Positions 46,431 through 58,450 of a DNA stretch of 64,000 nucleotides are shown piece after piece. A program made the position numbers and the translations under genes. Each line of letters opens with the position of its first letter. Within the stretch, counting starts at the first letter, position 1. The notes beneath the pieces are model-generated. The model did no database searches. It had not been told where the DNA came from and worked only from the letters and a program-made list of their open reading frames with translations. Origin of the DNA: Atherix ibis (Eukaryota; Arthropoda; Insecta; Diptera; Athericidae); NCBI GenBank assembly GCA_958298945.1, contig OY282605.1:112092267-112156266 (forward strand). The letters run 5' to 3'.

Positions 46431-46800
46431 GATGAGATTAAAGTTGCAGCCCAAGTGATAGTCTCACCCCATCGACGTTAGCACAGGGATGTCACTTTTA
46501 TAACTTAGTAAATTTCCGAGTATTTACAGACGAAACGCGTATTAGACTGTGTCAGAGAAGGGATGCAATGGGCGTTTTACGCAACTCCCCTACATATAAT
46601 GTTACCATCCAGACGGAAGCCAATTCCGGGAAGGATGAGGCCAGAGCTGTTGTCCTACTCGGTTGGCTAATGTATCGTCAATTTGCAAAGGGTTCATTAT
46701 TCTGTATGCGTACACGTTTATGCAGGTTGTTAGAAATTTGCATGTCGACACCAAAAGAAATGCTGCACTAAAATTTGGACAATAAAATCGAAAGTACAAG
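46431..46800. other. GC-richer patch, probably a retroelement scrap
   Basis: Distinctly less AT-rich than its flanks. A 67-codon plus-strand ORF (46568-46771) shows no known motif. It may be a degraded non-LTR or other repeat; unclassified. Confidence 0.3.
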
Positions 46801-47939
46801 ATCGAATGGGTTTCTTTCTTGGCCTTTCGGAAATTTTCTCAAAAAGTTATACATATTTTTATACACATAAAATTGGCTTTGCCTGAACATAATTTTATAG
46901 CTAATTCTAGTTTTTGAAGATAATTTTATAGCTAATTCTAATAAAATTGTGAAATTAAATACATTGTAATAATTAGTTAGAAAGAACAAAAAACAGTTTA
47001 AAAACTTAAAACTAAATGTGATCATTATTTTTCTTCCTGTACTTCTCAAAATTTTTTTTTCTCTTTTCGATTAACATAATTTCTTATGCATCTCACCGTA
47101 GACTTCTACTAAGTAACCAATTATGATTTTTTTTTAAAATTAATTCGAGACACTCCCTCTGCTACCTATCATTCAATACAGAATCGTGAGCACAGCTCAT
47201 TTGCATATAATTAATGTAAAACTCCACGCCCCTTTGACTTTATAGGGAAAAAAAATTTCAAGGAATAATTTCTTTGCATAGTTTTGACTATATTGTATCC
47301 GTTTTTGAATACCAAAACAAACAAATAAGGAAGCTTTTTATTTATTAAAATTTTCTACAGTTATGAAGTTTATCCCCGTAACCAGAATAAAACAAAAATT
47401 AAAGAAGAAATCGAAATATTAAAAAATACAAAATATTATCTTTCGATTAAGAAGTAAATTCGCAACATTGCATTAAGATTATACGTAGTATATTAAAATG
47501 GCACTATTTCAGCGTAGAAAAGATAATCTTTTTAGATAAAAAGAAAAGATAAGGTCAGATAAAAAATAAAATAAAAACAGAAATGGCAAAACACTAAACC
47601 TACTGTGAAAGGATATCCTTTGGCAATTCATTTTGTACATGTAGTTTTCAACGCCATTTAAAGTGGTCTTACGAAAGCGTCAATTTTAGTATTGGTAATT
47701 TTTCTGGTAAATAATCCTTTTCTTCCCATATTTTATCCAATTTTTTTTTACATTTCGTATTTAGAAATATATTTTTTTTTGAATATTTTTCGAAGGGCAG
47801 TTGTCAAAAATTTGTATTTTTAGAGATAAAATTTATTTAGTTTAAAATTTCGAATTATTTATTTACAAAACAATGCGTTAAACTTGTGAAAACTTAATAT
47901 GCATAACCACTTTAATAAAAGAAAATAGTCCCAGATATA
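46801..47939. other. AT-rich spacer
   Basis: No supported gene or repeat. A short direct duplication (GATAATTTTATAGCTAATTCTA-like, two copies) lies at about 46888-46942. Confidence 0.45.
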
Positions 47940-48585
47940 AATAACCACATTAATAGAAGGAATCTTTTGGCAAATCGTATATTGGTTGCTGGACACGTTT
48001 ATAAGCAAAATTACTACATATGCGGCCCTGAAAACCCACAAGTGACTGCGGAGAAGCCATTGTATTTGCGAAAAGTGATATTTTTGTCTAAAGATATATT
48101 TCCTTGAAAATGAAGAAGTAGAGTTCGCTACCGTCAATTCTGAATGCTATAGCTATTTTCTGCTATAAACTGACTTCCTCATTTTCAAAGAAATACGTGT
48201 TTAGACAAAAATATAAACCGACTTAAAGATTTTTTCTGGGCTATATATGGTTTTAACTAAACGGCTCTACAAGTAGCATAACGTAACAAATTTTGACTTT
48301 ATTGAGCGAAAAGTCCTTAGGACGCGTTATTTCAAAGTTTGGTGATGTCAATTAGCTTCTAAGATTATGCGTTTAAACACCATTGATATTTTTCTCGTAA
48401 AGTTAAATAGAACATTATAGCACTTAAACCTTTATAGCACTTAAAAACCAACATCAGTCAAGTAATGACCAAATTACAGCCCGAAATGCGCATTTAAAGT
48501 CTTCGAAAATTACTTCAAAAGGATCAAGTCCTACAAGAAGCCTTCTGGCAGACATTTGAATGATATTATATTTTATGTATAAAGG
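47940..48585 (+). pseudogene. WPPR-family transposase, degraded, plus strand
   Basis: Plus-strand frames give GHVYKQNYYICGPENPQV, then AEKPLYL, then ISKFGDVN and finally SGRHLNDIIFYV before a stop, in the order of the WPPR-family transposase C-terminal half. Between the first and second parts lies an imperfect inverted repeat (48079-48119 against 48172-48214), so the catalytic middle is rearranged. Inactive. Confidence 0.65.
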
Positions 48586-48689
48586 CAAGGTTTAAAAAAT
48601 ATAATAATATAAAAATTTATATCAAAATCTAAATTTCAAGTATATTTTATTTAATTTTATTTTCCGAACCACAAATTAGATAGCCGTTT

Positions 48690-49228
48690 CCTTGCGGCTC
48701 AAAAAAGGCCACTTCTTGTGCAAGTAGTCAGACTTGATTTTTTCAAGGAAATTTATATTATTCCTATACATCAATTTTATCTCCTTCAAATTAGTTTACT
48801 TGGAAAACTATATATGGCGTTGGAGGTGTTATTTGCACTCTTCATAGCGGTTCTGGGAGAGTTCAAGTGCAATCGCCCACGTTACACTCCTTTGGATTTT
48901 ATCGACAGTACAAAGATGTCAACTATTTTGTTTATCTTGGGGAATGAACAAAAGTTGCATGGACTTAAATCGGGTGAATATGGGGGCTAGAGAACCACAA
49001 AATTCCTTTTTTCTGACAAAAATTCGTTATGGTGGATCATAAAAGTGTTTGCAATGTCCAATCTGACGTAAAGAACCCTTTTACTGAGAATAAAAAGAAG
49101 TGATTGAAAAGGTACTACATTTTTATCAGGTTTTGATGCTCAAGGTCTCCTTTTTGAAGGTACTACATTTTCATCAGGTTTTTTTAAAGGATCGTCTTCT
49201 ACTACTTCTCAGCCCACCAAGAACGCTT
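48690..49228 (-). pseudogene. NEFLSEK-family mariner remnant, left part
   Basis: The block AATTCCTTTTTTCTGACAAAAATTCG near 49000-49030 aligns with the INEFLSEK codons of the 33.1-kb copy, and the region to its left reads as the C-terminal half on the minus strand. The other part continues at 49889-50180, on the far side of an inserted mariner. Confidence 0.55.
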
Positions 49229-49230
49229 TA

Positions 49231-49886
49231 TGAGGTCTGTTCAAAAGTATCGCGAATTCCAACAAGTTCGGCAATTTTGAATGTTCAGTTAATTTTTGAC
49301 AGATGCTTTGCTTGCACGTGTTTTGGCTCGTCTTCGATTTTTGCCTCAATTTCGACCAAAAACAGCATCGCTTTAACATTGTTAAGGAGCTGTTGGACTC
49401 TGTCCGCGACGACCCAAATTTGCTTCATAGGGTAATAACTGGTGACGAATCATGGGTTTATGGTTATTACGTGGAAACCAAAGCTCAATCATCCCAATAG
49501 AAACTGCCGCACGAGTGAAGGTTTTGCTTACAGTTTCCTTCGATTGCAGAAGAGGAGTTCTTGCCACAGGGTAGAACGGTCAAGAAGGAATATTACCTGC
49601 AAGTTATGCGGCAGCCACCGTATTCCCCAGATATAGGAGAGCCCCATGAAAGGACGACCCTACGCTACGATTGAGGATATGAAGACGGCATCTAAGGAGG
49701 AGCTGAACAAGATCACAAAAAATGATTTTTTGAAGTGCTTCGAGGATTGGAAAAAACGTTGCCACAAGTGTACACATATAATATCTGGTGGAGATTACTT
49801 TGAACGAAACAAAATAGATATTCATGAATAAATAAATAATTTTTGAAAAAAACACAAAATTCGCGATACTTTTCGAACAGACCTCG
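49231..49886 (+). mobile_element. Mariner copy (656 bp), nested
   Basis: TA-flanked on both sides (49229-49230, 49887-49888), with ends TGAGGTCTGTTCAAAAGTA and ...GAACAGACCTCG. Plus-strand coding pieces include FDQKQHRFNIVKELLDSVRDDPNLL, VITGDESWVYGYYVETKAQSSQ and TASKEELNKITKNDFLKCFEDW. The region encoding the helix-turn-helix is deleted at nearly the same junction as in the 7- and 15-kb copies, and HHDNAP through SPDLAPCD is also missing. It has inserted into an older mariner of a different family. Confidence 0.88.
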
Positions 49887-49888
49887 TA

Positions 49889-50180
49889 TGTCACCGAAAA
49901 ATGTATACCCTTAATAAAGAGTATTTCCCACAATTTCGTTGCAATTTTTCGTAAATCAAACTTGCAGATTTATGAAGCTTAACACAGAATTTGATGACAT
50001 ATTATTGCTCCAAATTTTACTCTTTCATTTTGTGTAACGCAGTACAAAAGCACACAACTTCCCTTATTACGCTCTATGAGGTTAAAACTTGCACTGCAAA
50101 TTTGGGAAGGACTAACGTAAAAGCTATGAGGAGGCGAAGTCCTCTTTATGATACCAGTCTCACTACTGTTCTTCCATGCG
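49889..50180 (-). pseudogene. NEFLSEK-family mariner remnant, right part
   Basis: Shares ATGTCACCGAAAAA, ACTTCCCTTATTACGCTCTA-like and related blocks with 33550-33670. It is the 5' part of the copy that starts at 48690. Confidence 0.6.
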
Positions 50181-50595
50181 TCGTACTTTAAGTTAGTATG
50201 AAAAGATTGATCCTTCCATAATATTACAAACAAAATTTATTTTCTATAAATGTGTTTTAACAGAAGATCTAATGGCTTCCTATTCGAAAAGCTCATATCG
50301 TGGCAACCAATTTCCCATTATATCTTATGAGAAATCAATTGGGAAAAAAAGCAATTAAAGAAAATGCAAGGAAATGGAGCAAGATCTGACATCCAAAAGC
50401 TATCGAGAAGTTCCTGGAAACCTGTTCTTAATAACCGAAAGTTTCCAAGTTTTAAGAAAAAGAAAAGTGTTGTTAAACGACTTGCTATACAAAAAATATA
50501 TTTTTTTTTATAATCATTATAAAAATACATTTTTAACTGTTCAAGAAGAAAAAAATACGATTCAAAGAGATTTGTTATGATTACTTTTTAATTAT
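50181..50595. other. Spacer
   Basis: Short ORFs on both strands without recognisable domains. Possibly more decayed transposon. Confidence 0.4.
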
Positions 50596-50960
50596 GATAA
50601 CGCGCAAGTGGTTGCCCTGAGCTCGAATGGCGCAATGTGCTCGTTTTTCGGTATTTTCCATCACATTTCCAAGTGTTTCGCCTTAAGTTCATCTAGGGTC
50701 CTTGGCTTGTTGATGCAAACCTTTAACTTCAAGGAGTCTCACAGGAAAAAATCTGACGGCATCAAATCAGGCGAACGCGGAGGTCAGGGCTAGTCAAAAT
50801 CACCATTTTTTGTATAAAACGTGGAACAATGGATTCGGAAAGTCGATTGTGTTTCAAGCTGTGTGGCGTGGAGCACCGTCTTGTTAAAACCAGAAGTGAT
50901 CTATACCATTTTGACGAATAGTTGTCATAAAAAAATTGGGTATCATAGCCCGATTGCTTT

Positions 50961-52136
50961 TTTTTTTTTTTTTTTTATTTGACAGGTTTTTATTTCTATG
51001 TTACACATAGACATGACAACACAGTATAGCGGCACTAGAGACTCTGTGAACTCTCTCCATCTGCTTCTGTCTTGAGCCAGCCTTTTCACTTCCCACCATG
51101 ATTTGCCAGTTTGTTGGTGTTCGCGCTCGACTGATCTTCTCCAAGTGGTCCTTGGACGTCCTCTGCTGCGATTGCCCTGTGGGTTCCAGTCTAGTGCCAT
51201 CCTTGCTATGTCCGTAGGTGGTTTTCGCAAGGTGTGGCCAATCCAACTCCATTTCCTGCGTTTGATGTTATCTAGCAGGGGTATTTGCTTCGTGAGAAGA
51301 AGCAGCTCATCGTTCGTTATCTAGTTCGGCCAGAAGATCTTGCTTATACGCCTCAAGCATCTGTTCACAAATGCCTGAGGCTTACGGGTCGTGCTGTCTG
51401 TTACTTTCCATGTTTCGCAGCCGTACAGCAGGACTGGCTTGACGTTTGAGTTGAATATTCGAAGTTTGAGTGCTATGGAGAGATGATTGGAACGCCACAC
51501 GTTCCCAAGTGAGGTGTACGCTTGTCGCGCCTTGTTGATGCGCGTTTGGATGTCTATTTCAGTTCCACCATCCTTGCTGAGCATGCTGCCAAGGTAACAG
51601 AACTTTTCGACATCTTCAACTTGGGTACCGTGTAGCATCAAGGGTCTCTCGCAGGTGGCGCCGATACGCCTCAATTTGGTCTTCTTGATGTTGATTCTCA
51701 TCCCAACTTTTTCGGCGTTGGAGGCCAGAGCATTCAGTTTCTCCTGAATGCCGTTGAAGGTGTGGGACATGAGGCATATGTCGTCGGCGTAGTCCAGGTC
51801 GTGGAGCCTCTCACACAGTGTCCACTGGATACCGTTGCTGGCTGTGCTGTTAGTGCGTTGAAGGACTAGATCTAGGGCGATTATGAAGAGGATAGGCGAG
51901 ATTATGCAACCCTGCCTGACTCCTCTCGAGATGTTGAATGTATCGCTGTTTCGTCCCCTGAAACGCACTCCACACGGGGCCTCGCGGTATAGTTCTCGGA
52001 TGAGATCGATGATGGCCTGCGGGATGCCCAGTTCATCCAGAGCACTCCAGATGGCGTCGCGGGAAATCATGTCAAAGGCTCTTTCGAAGTCAACGAAGAG
52101 AAGATAGAGCGGGCTCCTCCATTCGTTCGACTGTTC
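50961..52136 (-). mobile_element. 5'-truncated non-LTR retrotransposon (LINE)
   Basis: A poly-A tail (seen as T-run on this strand from 50961) and a 12-bp target duplication CCCGATTGCTTT (50949-50960 and 52137-52148) are the hallmarks of target-primed insertion. The body is 1176 bp and starts inside the reverse transcriptase, so about two thirds of the element was never copied. GC content is far above the flanks. The clade is uncertain. Confidence 0.93.
50990..52136 (-). pseudogene. LINE reverse transcriptase C-terminal half
   Basis: Frame on the minus strand: LYLLFVDFERAFDMISRDA (RT block), then GVRQGCIISPILF, then LDYADDICLMSH with the catalytic YADD, then YLGSMLSKDGG, LLYGCETWKVTD and FVNRCLRRISKIFW. 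A single in-frame TAG at 51321-51323 follows, after which the same frame continues with IPLLDNIKRRKWSWIGHTLR, GRPRTTWRRSVE and REFTESLVP. The end of the frame reads into the poly-A with no stop. Dead on arrival through 5' truncation. Confidence 0.92.
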
Positions 52137-52455
52137 CCCGATTGCTTTACTTAGGTGGTTTTCAGTCCCTTACTACCGACGATTTTATTTGTTTACGGTT
52201 TCGTTTAACAAGGAATACGCTTCATTACTTATCATGATGAAATTTTGCCAAAACCCCCCACATTCTCCGTCTTTTAAACTAACAATTTCAGTGCGTTCGG
52301 ATGGCCTTTACTGCTTCATTGCAAAAATCTACCTGGACTGAAGTCTCATAAACGTGCTGATGGGTGCATCTAATATGGCTGTCGAACAAAACCTGTCAAA
52401 ATTATAGTGCTGCCAGATGGGTGCATCTAATATGGCTCACCTTGTATATCAAAAA

Positions 52456-53116
52456 ACAGTTTTATATTTCACAAAAAATCGTTTTTTTTTCCAAAATAAA
52501 GTTGATAATTTTATTTTAAAAGTTTTCGTACGATTTTCCTGTATCTTGAATCTCGGTTCGTAAGTCGAAGGTACTTATAAATCTTTTATATTAGAATACA
52601 AATACTGTTACCATTTTGTATTAAGGCAAATTTTAAATTCTAGTGATCTGAAAATGGAAGCAGACGAAAATATAACTACATGTTCTCGTTATTAGTTTTG
52701 TAAAAAAATAGTTCGTAATTAATATTTTTAAATTTTATTAGCTATCAATATTTTAGAAAGAAAAATAAAAGGAAAATAGTCTATTTATATGTTTTATTTC
52801 TGTACCAAATAAGATTTTTTAAGAGATCGCGTTGTCAATTTCTTTGTAAGCGCCAATGAGTTTTTTAGTAAAACTTTAGTTAATATTGGAATCATAGTGG
52901 CAGAATAATCTAGAATGAAACTTTTTATAACGAGAAATTTAAAATTGTTTTGGTTATAAAACGCATTATCGTAAATGATTTTGATATTATTTCTTGAAAA
53001 TATGTTAACAAAGGTGGTAAAGATAAAAATATCTATAATAGTTTAGTAATTTTTTTAAATTTAAAAATTTATATTCAATATTTACGGTATCAGTTAATTG
53101 ATTAATTTAATTAATA
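52456..53116. other. AT-rich spacer
   Basis: Nothing recognisable. Confidence 0.5.
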
Positions 53117-53118
53117 TA

Positions 53119-54007
53119 CGAGGTCTTTTCAAAAGGTATCCCAAATTTTGTGTTTTTTCAAAAATTATTTATTTATTTATGAATATCTATTTTGTCCCCT
53201 TCAAAGTAATCCCCACCAGATATTATACACTTGTGCCAACGTTTTTCCAAAATCTTGTTCAGCTTCTCCTAAGATGCCTTCTTTATCTCCTCAATCGTAG
53301 CGTAGCGTCGTCCTTTCATGGAGCTCTTCAGTTTCGGGAACAAGAAAAAGTCACAGGGGGGCAGATCTGGGGAATAAGGTGGCTAAGGCATTATTAGTGT
53401 ATTGTTTTTAGACAAAAATTCGCGCACAAGCAACGATGCGTGGGGAGGGGCGTTATCATGGTACAAAAGCCAATTTTTGTTCTTCCACAAATCCGGGCGT
53501 TTCTGGTGGAATGCTTCACTCAACTTGCGCATAACTTGCAGGTAATATTCCTTATTGACCGTTCTACCCTGTGGCAAGAACTCATGATACACCACGCCCC
53601 TGCAATCGAAGAAAACTGTAAGCAAAACTTTCACATTCGACCGAACTTGGCGCGCTTTTCTGAGAACCCTCTGAGAACATTTTGTACCACCGATAAACAT
53701 TGCTTCGGTGCAAGGTAGCTTCACCATATACCACAGCCAATATTCGGAATGCGTCCGCACAATTAATTTTGTTTTTCACACAAAATTTGATACAGATTCT
53801 TTGATCCATTTTTTGGAATGGGCAAAAATCGAAGACGAGCCAAAACACGTGCAAGCAAAGCAGCTGTCAGATATTAACTGAACATTCAAAATGACCGAAC
53901 TTGTCGCCATAAGTGAGAGACATGAGTACGAACATAACGCCACAAAATATCGAATATACGTAACCCATGGAAATTCAAAATTCGCCATACTTTTTGAACA
54001 GGCCTCG
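53119..54007 (-). mobile_element. Mariner copy (889 bp), internally deleted
   Basis: TA on both sides (53117-53118, 54008-54009). Ends CGAGGTCTTTTCAAAAGG and ...GAACAGGCCTCG. The minus strand encodes an intact-looking start MDQRICIKFCVKNKINCADA, then NVYRWYKMFSEG, and jumps into KARQVRSNVKVLLTVFFDCRG near 53660, removing the second helix-turn-helix and the first catalytic Asp. Downstream YHDNAPPHASLL is present. The deletion junction differs from those of the 7-, 15- and 49-kb copies. Confidence 0.9.
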
Positions 54008-54009
54008 TA

Positions 54010-56560
54010 TGTGATCGAAAATTTTGTAAACGTAGTCCTGGTGGACATTTGCCTGATATTGTTTTTTTTTTCATAAATGGTAAAGTCTTTACAATATATT
54101 TTAATAAAGAATGATGGAATTTTCCAACAAAATATGTAGTTATACAATATTTTATTTTAACTTTTAAATAAAATAATATTCAATATTTACGGTATCAGTT
54201 AATAGATTAATTCAATTAATGTAGGTATATAATTTTCTTATTTATCCTAAGAAGAAACGCAGTATGATTTGCATTATAATATTTAAAAAAAAAAAAGAAT
54301 TCTACGTAAAGGAAAGTAAACTGACTTAAAACTAGCGTAAGAGAGTGACAAAATTTCTGCATGCAATTGCCTCGAAATCAATCAAAACGTTTTGATTGCT
54401 GCTCTCACCTGATTCGGTTTATCCTATTCGTAAGCTGTCCTCATTTTAGTGTGTTTTATTTGTTCTCAATCATTTCATTAGTTCTCGCTTACTAATTCTC
54501 TTTTAGTTTTCACACATTAGTAATGAAAACCAGAGCTAGTACATATATCAAAAATATACTCTTTTTACCTCACCAACAGAAAGGGAGACAATTACGCATA
54601 TTGAAGAACTAAGAAATAATTGACGACCCTTGCCAATTTTGAAATCGATGGGTTCGACCCTCCCACTTCAAATAACCTATTCTGGGGATTCTAAATTCAC
54701 GCGACTCCTACTTAATTGGTTGCGATCCTCCCACAATAGATTATTTCAGGCGTTCTACACATAATTTTGAAGATGAACTCAGCCGATTGCTGTAATGAAG
54801 ATAAAAGCGAACGATGATGACGCGGCGCATTCTCGAAAATTTATTTACTCTTTTTACGTTTTTTTTTAAATAATTCCATGCATAATGAACAGAAGTTCAT
54901 TTTGATTTATGAACGACATATTTAATCGTTCACTTACGGTAATAAAATTGAAAAAAAAGTTTATAAAAAAATAAATTAAAAAAAAATATGAAGGAAGAAC
55001 AGAATTTACTTAATGAACTTTAATTTAGATAGCAGAAAATATGTAGATATTACCTTAGGATGACCTTAATGATCTTTAAAATGTTTTTTTTTTTTTAAAT
55101 TTGAAGTGAGGATGCTTAAAATTATTGTAAACTCCATGTCAATGGAATAGAAAAAAATTGAATTTTTCACAAAAGTACAATTTAATAACGTTTACAGTTT
55201 ATCAATGTTTTAATTTTTATTAGAATATTATATCAGGTTTTAATAAATAATTAAAAAAATATTGTGTTTTTTTTCTATTTGATCTTAAACGAAATTCTAT
55301 CTCAATTGTATTCTTTTTAATTTTGAGAAGGTTTTAAAGCTATTCACGTACAAAAAAAAATATGTAAAAATGATCTTAAAACCTATTTTATTCTAAAGGA
55401 CAATTATTATTATTATTATTATTATTGTTGAAATCTAGAAAATGATCTTTTTTTGTACTCATCAAAAGCAGGTATTATTTGTTAGGATATGATAAGAACA
55501 ACAAATCCTATTGACTACATATATTTCTATGAAATTCTGTTTAAAATATTTTGGAAAAGAGGATTTCCCGTAACCGAAGACTTATTCTTGTAAAAATAAT
55601 TTTGGGAGTATCCAGACTGTCAATCATTGTTCAAAAATTTTACAATTTTTTAAGAAAATATTAACATTTTGAGTTGCTTTTATCATAATCCTTCTTCGAA
55701 TAAATAATATTTAATGTTTCTTCTTTTTTTTGAAAAAGAATTCAGAAAAAAATTTAGGCAAATTTTTCAATTTTGAATAAGTCCAAAAATGTTAGTTTTT
55801 TTTTACATTTAATTTATTTAATTTGAATACTTTTTTTATATTATAAAAAAATATATTTTATATATATTTTTATAATAAAATAAAATGAAAAAAAAAATAA
55901 GAATTAGGAAAAGAAAAAATTTTGATTCGTAAAAAATTGAAATAATTTTAAAAGTTATACAATAAAAATTATACAATAAAAATAATTTTTTTTTCTATAA
56001 TTAAAAAAAAGATTTTAATGTAAATTTACAAATTGTGTAAAAAAAATGATAATATAATTAAAATATTATTAATTATAACTTAATTCTGTTTTTGAATAAA
56101 AAAAAAATCTTTTTTGCCTTAATATGTGCATACATGAAAAAGTATAGTTTAAATTGTTTCTTTTAATTAAAATACAGTTCCGATATGGGTTAATGTGTTT
56201 ATTATTTTTAACTAATTTTATCAATTTAATAATAGCAGTATTTAATTAATCACAATACAAAATTAAGTATTTTTTTTTGATTAAATGCCTAAATGGCGAA
56301 ATATTTTATTTTCTGATCTCATTTTTATACAATTCAATGTCGCGTCGTTCCAATTTTAAGTATAAAAATAAAAAAAATATGAAAAATTCTTGTTTTTCTT
56401 TTCTAAAATAAAATAAAAAATATTGAATGCAATAAATATATTGTAGAATAAAATAAATGTACCCCGATAAAAAAAATATATGGAATAAGACGGTATTTTT
56501 CTTAGAGGCTTACATATAAAATATTGTATTTTGAACATTTGGCAAAGTAACGGAAATAAT
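54010..56560. other. AT-rich non-coding DNA
   Basis: No gene seen. A perfect 20-bp palindrome CAATCAAAACGTTTTGATTG lies at 54379-54398 and an (ATT)n microsatellite at 55403-55426. Confidence 0.5.
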
Positions 56561-57260
56561 ATTATCCCTTATTTTTGTTGAGAAATATTTCTGCAGGTAA
56601 TATTTTTAGCCCTTCGAAATTTCTGTATAGTTGTTTTATACTGGTGCAGTTCTTATATTGTAAATAGAAATGTCCTTTTGTAGGGTTTTTTATAGAATGT
56701 TTCGTAGATGATCGAAGCGGTTTTCTTTTGTTTTTGATTAGGTTGTTTAAGTGATGGGAATATTTTCGATATAGTATGAGTTTATGGAAGTAGGAAGAAC
56801 TTTTTTGAAGCCCTAGTCTAGTGGACAATAAACGAGTGCGAGTATGAATTTTGGGAGGAACATTGCTGTTGTGGGCGAACCAGCCAACTGGCGGCAAATC
56901 GGCCTGAAAGAGGCGATTTGTGTGAATCCACAGACACCAAAATCAAGTCGAACTGATAATTACTGCAAGTCGACTGAGCCAATCCGAGAGTTGGGCCTTC
57001 TTGCGGAATCTTTCGAGACGAATTTATTAGTTATCAGCAGAACGGTCACATAGAAATAGATAGGTTTGGTATCGAAGGCAGAGGCATATAGGCATAGGCA
57101 TAGTCGGAGGCATAGTCTTGAGAAATTCCACAGTTACAAACCCTAAATAGACACTGCTCGTTATTATAATTCTCTATACGGCGAGGAGGCCTTTGTTGCC
57201 TTTTCACCCAAAAGCAGGCGTGTCCGAGCTGTAAATTTATACAGAACGAGCACAAGTTAC
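56561..57260. other. GC-richer segment with unassigned ORFs
   Basis: ORFs on both strands (56897-56562 minus, 111 codons; 56844-57053 plus, 69 codons). The plus-strand frame (AVVGEPANWRQIGLKEAI) is faintly like the tail of Penelope-type retroelements, but this is too weak to call. A short imperfect repeat (AGGCATA, several copies) lies at about 57081-57115. Confidence 0.3.
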
Positions 57261-58450
57261 ACTGTTAAAAAATCTTCAAATACCATTCAACTCGACACTG
57301 TCTTGTCATTTTTCGTAAATGTTGGTATTTTGTTGTCAAACATTTTCGTTTTAAAAATAAAACTCTTTATCAATAATATTAAAATATCTTATTAAAAAAT
57401 GGGGTTTTTTTTTTTAATATGACAAAAAAACAATGTTCGATTCAATGTTTCTTTGTCTCTATTTAAGAGAATTAGTTTTTGTAGGTTTTTTTTCTCCATT
57501 TAAGATATTTTTAAACATAGACTCTTTTAGAGCATAAATATTTTCTCATATGCAATTAACAGTGTAGCGTACAAAGTCAAAGCGTTCATCGAACCCTCGT
57601 CGGCGTGCTAAAGTGTACCCATACAACAAATGACAGTGTGGCCAACAAATAATCAACATGGCATACATGCACAGATAAGGTAAGACTGATGAATACTCGC
57701 TTCAAATTGTTTGACCGAAATGTGTGCAATGTGAAACGTCCGGCAACCCCTCCCCGCAAACGACTTTAATTTCGACGCCTATAACTCTCTATATTGCCGC
57801 CAGCCAAATAAAATGTTTTGTTAAAAGAACACCCGACCCTGCTGTGTGAGCTAGAGGGAAGGGCATCTGGTTATCAGGTTTTCGAAAAGCAGGGTCCCAC
57901 AAATTCTAAACCGTGCCAGCCTCTTGCATTCTTCAATGTAAATTCACTTTAGCATAGCAAGAAATGGGAAGAGAGAAAAAAAACTAATTCTATCGACTAA
58001 CTGAGTATAAATATAAAAATGAGAACAAAACCAATGTGTCCCTCATACACATATGTAATTTTTGAGTATTCCTTATAAATGGAAAGCAGAAAATATCATA
58101 AATTAGAAAGAAAAAAATGTCTCACACATTCAAATGAATCTAATTCGGATAGGAAAGTGTATAGAGAGTAGTGTGGGTTTCGAAGAACAATATTCTCAAT
58201 ATTTAAATTTCTACGATTACCTTAAATAAATCCGAAAATGAACGCCATATTTTAATTCAGAAAGGAAGTTTTCGGTAAGTTTTACAAGAGCTTTTGTCAC
58301 TCTTTCTAATCCGATAAGAATGTGTGTGCAGTAATACGTATAAATAAGAATAGAAGCAGCAAGAAATGTACTTATGTAGTTGAGAATGTGAGTTAGTATA
58401 GAATAAAATTAGTGTTTGCAAGGGGATTTGTGCACCAAAGCGTCGCGTCC
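57261..58450. other. Spacer upstream of third gene
   Basis: No ORF or repeat that I can support. 57640-57920 is less AT-rich. Confidence 0.4.

Larger units (their letters stand above)
50596..52455 (-). mobile_element. Tc1/mariner relative interrupted by a LINE
   Basis: The minus-strand remnant reads, across stops, IDHFWF-stop-QDGAPRHTA, then SPDLMPSDFFL-like codons, and KPRTLDELKAKHLEM. The 5' portion continues beyond the LINE at 52149-52455. Near its right end AGATGGGTGCATCTAATATGGCT-like sequence occurs at 52421 and, without the first base, at about 52360. The insertion of the LINE at 50961-52136 shows that this element is older. Confidence 0.65.

Noticed and set aside
54640..54680. GGGTTCGACCCTCC looks like a tRNA B box
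   Set aside because: No T-stem pairing, no A box at the right distance upstream and no acceptor stem; not a tRNA gene.
56844..57053. 69-codon ORF as a Penelope-type endonuclease tail
   Set aside because: Only a faint resemblance over about 15 residues and no GIY-YIG motif; left as unassigned.
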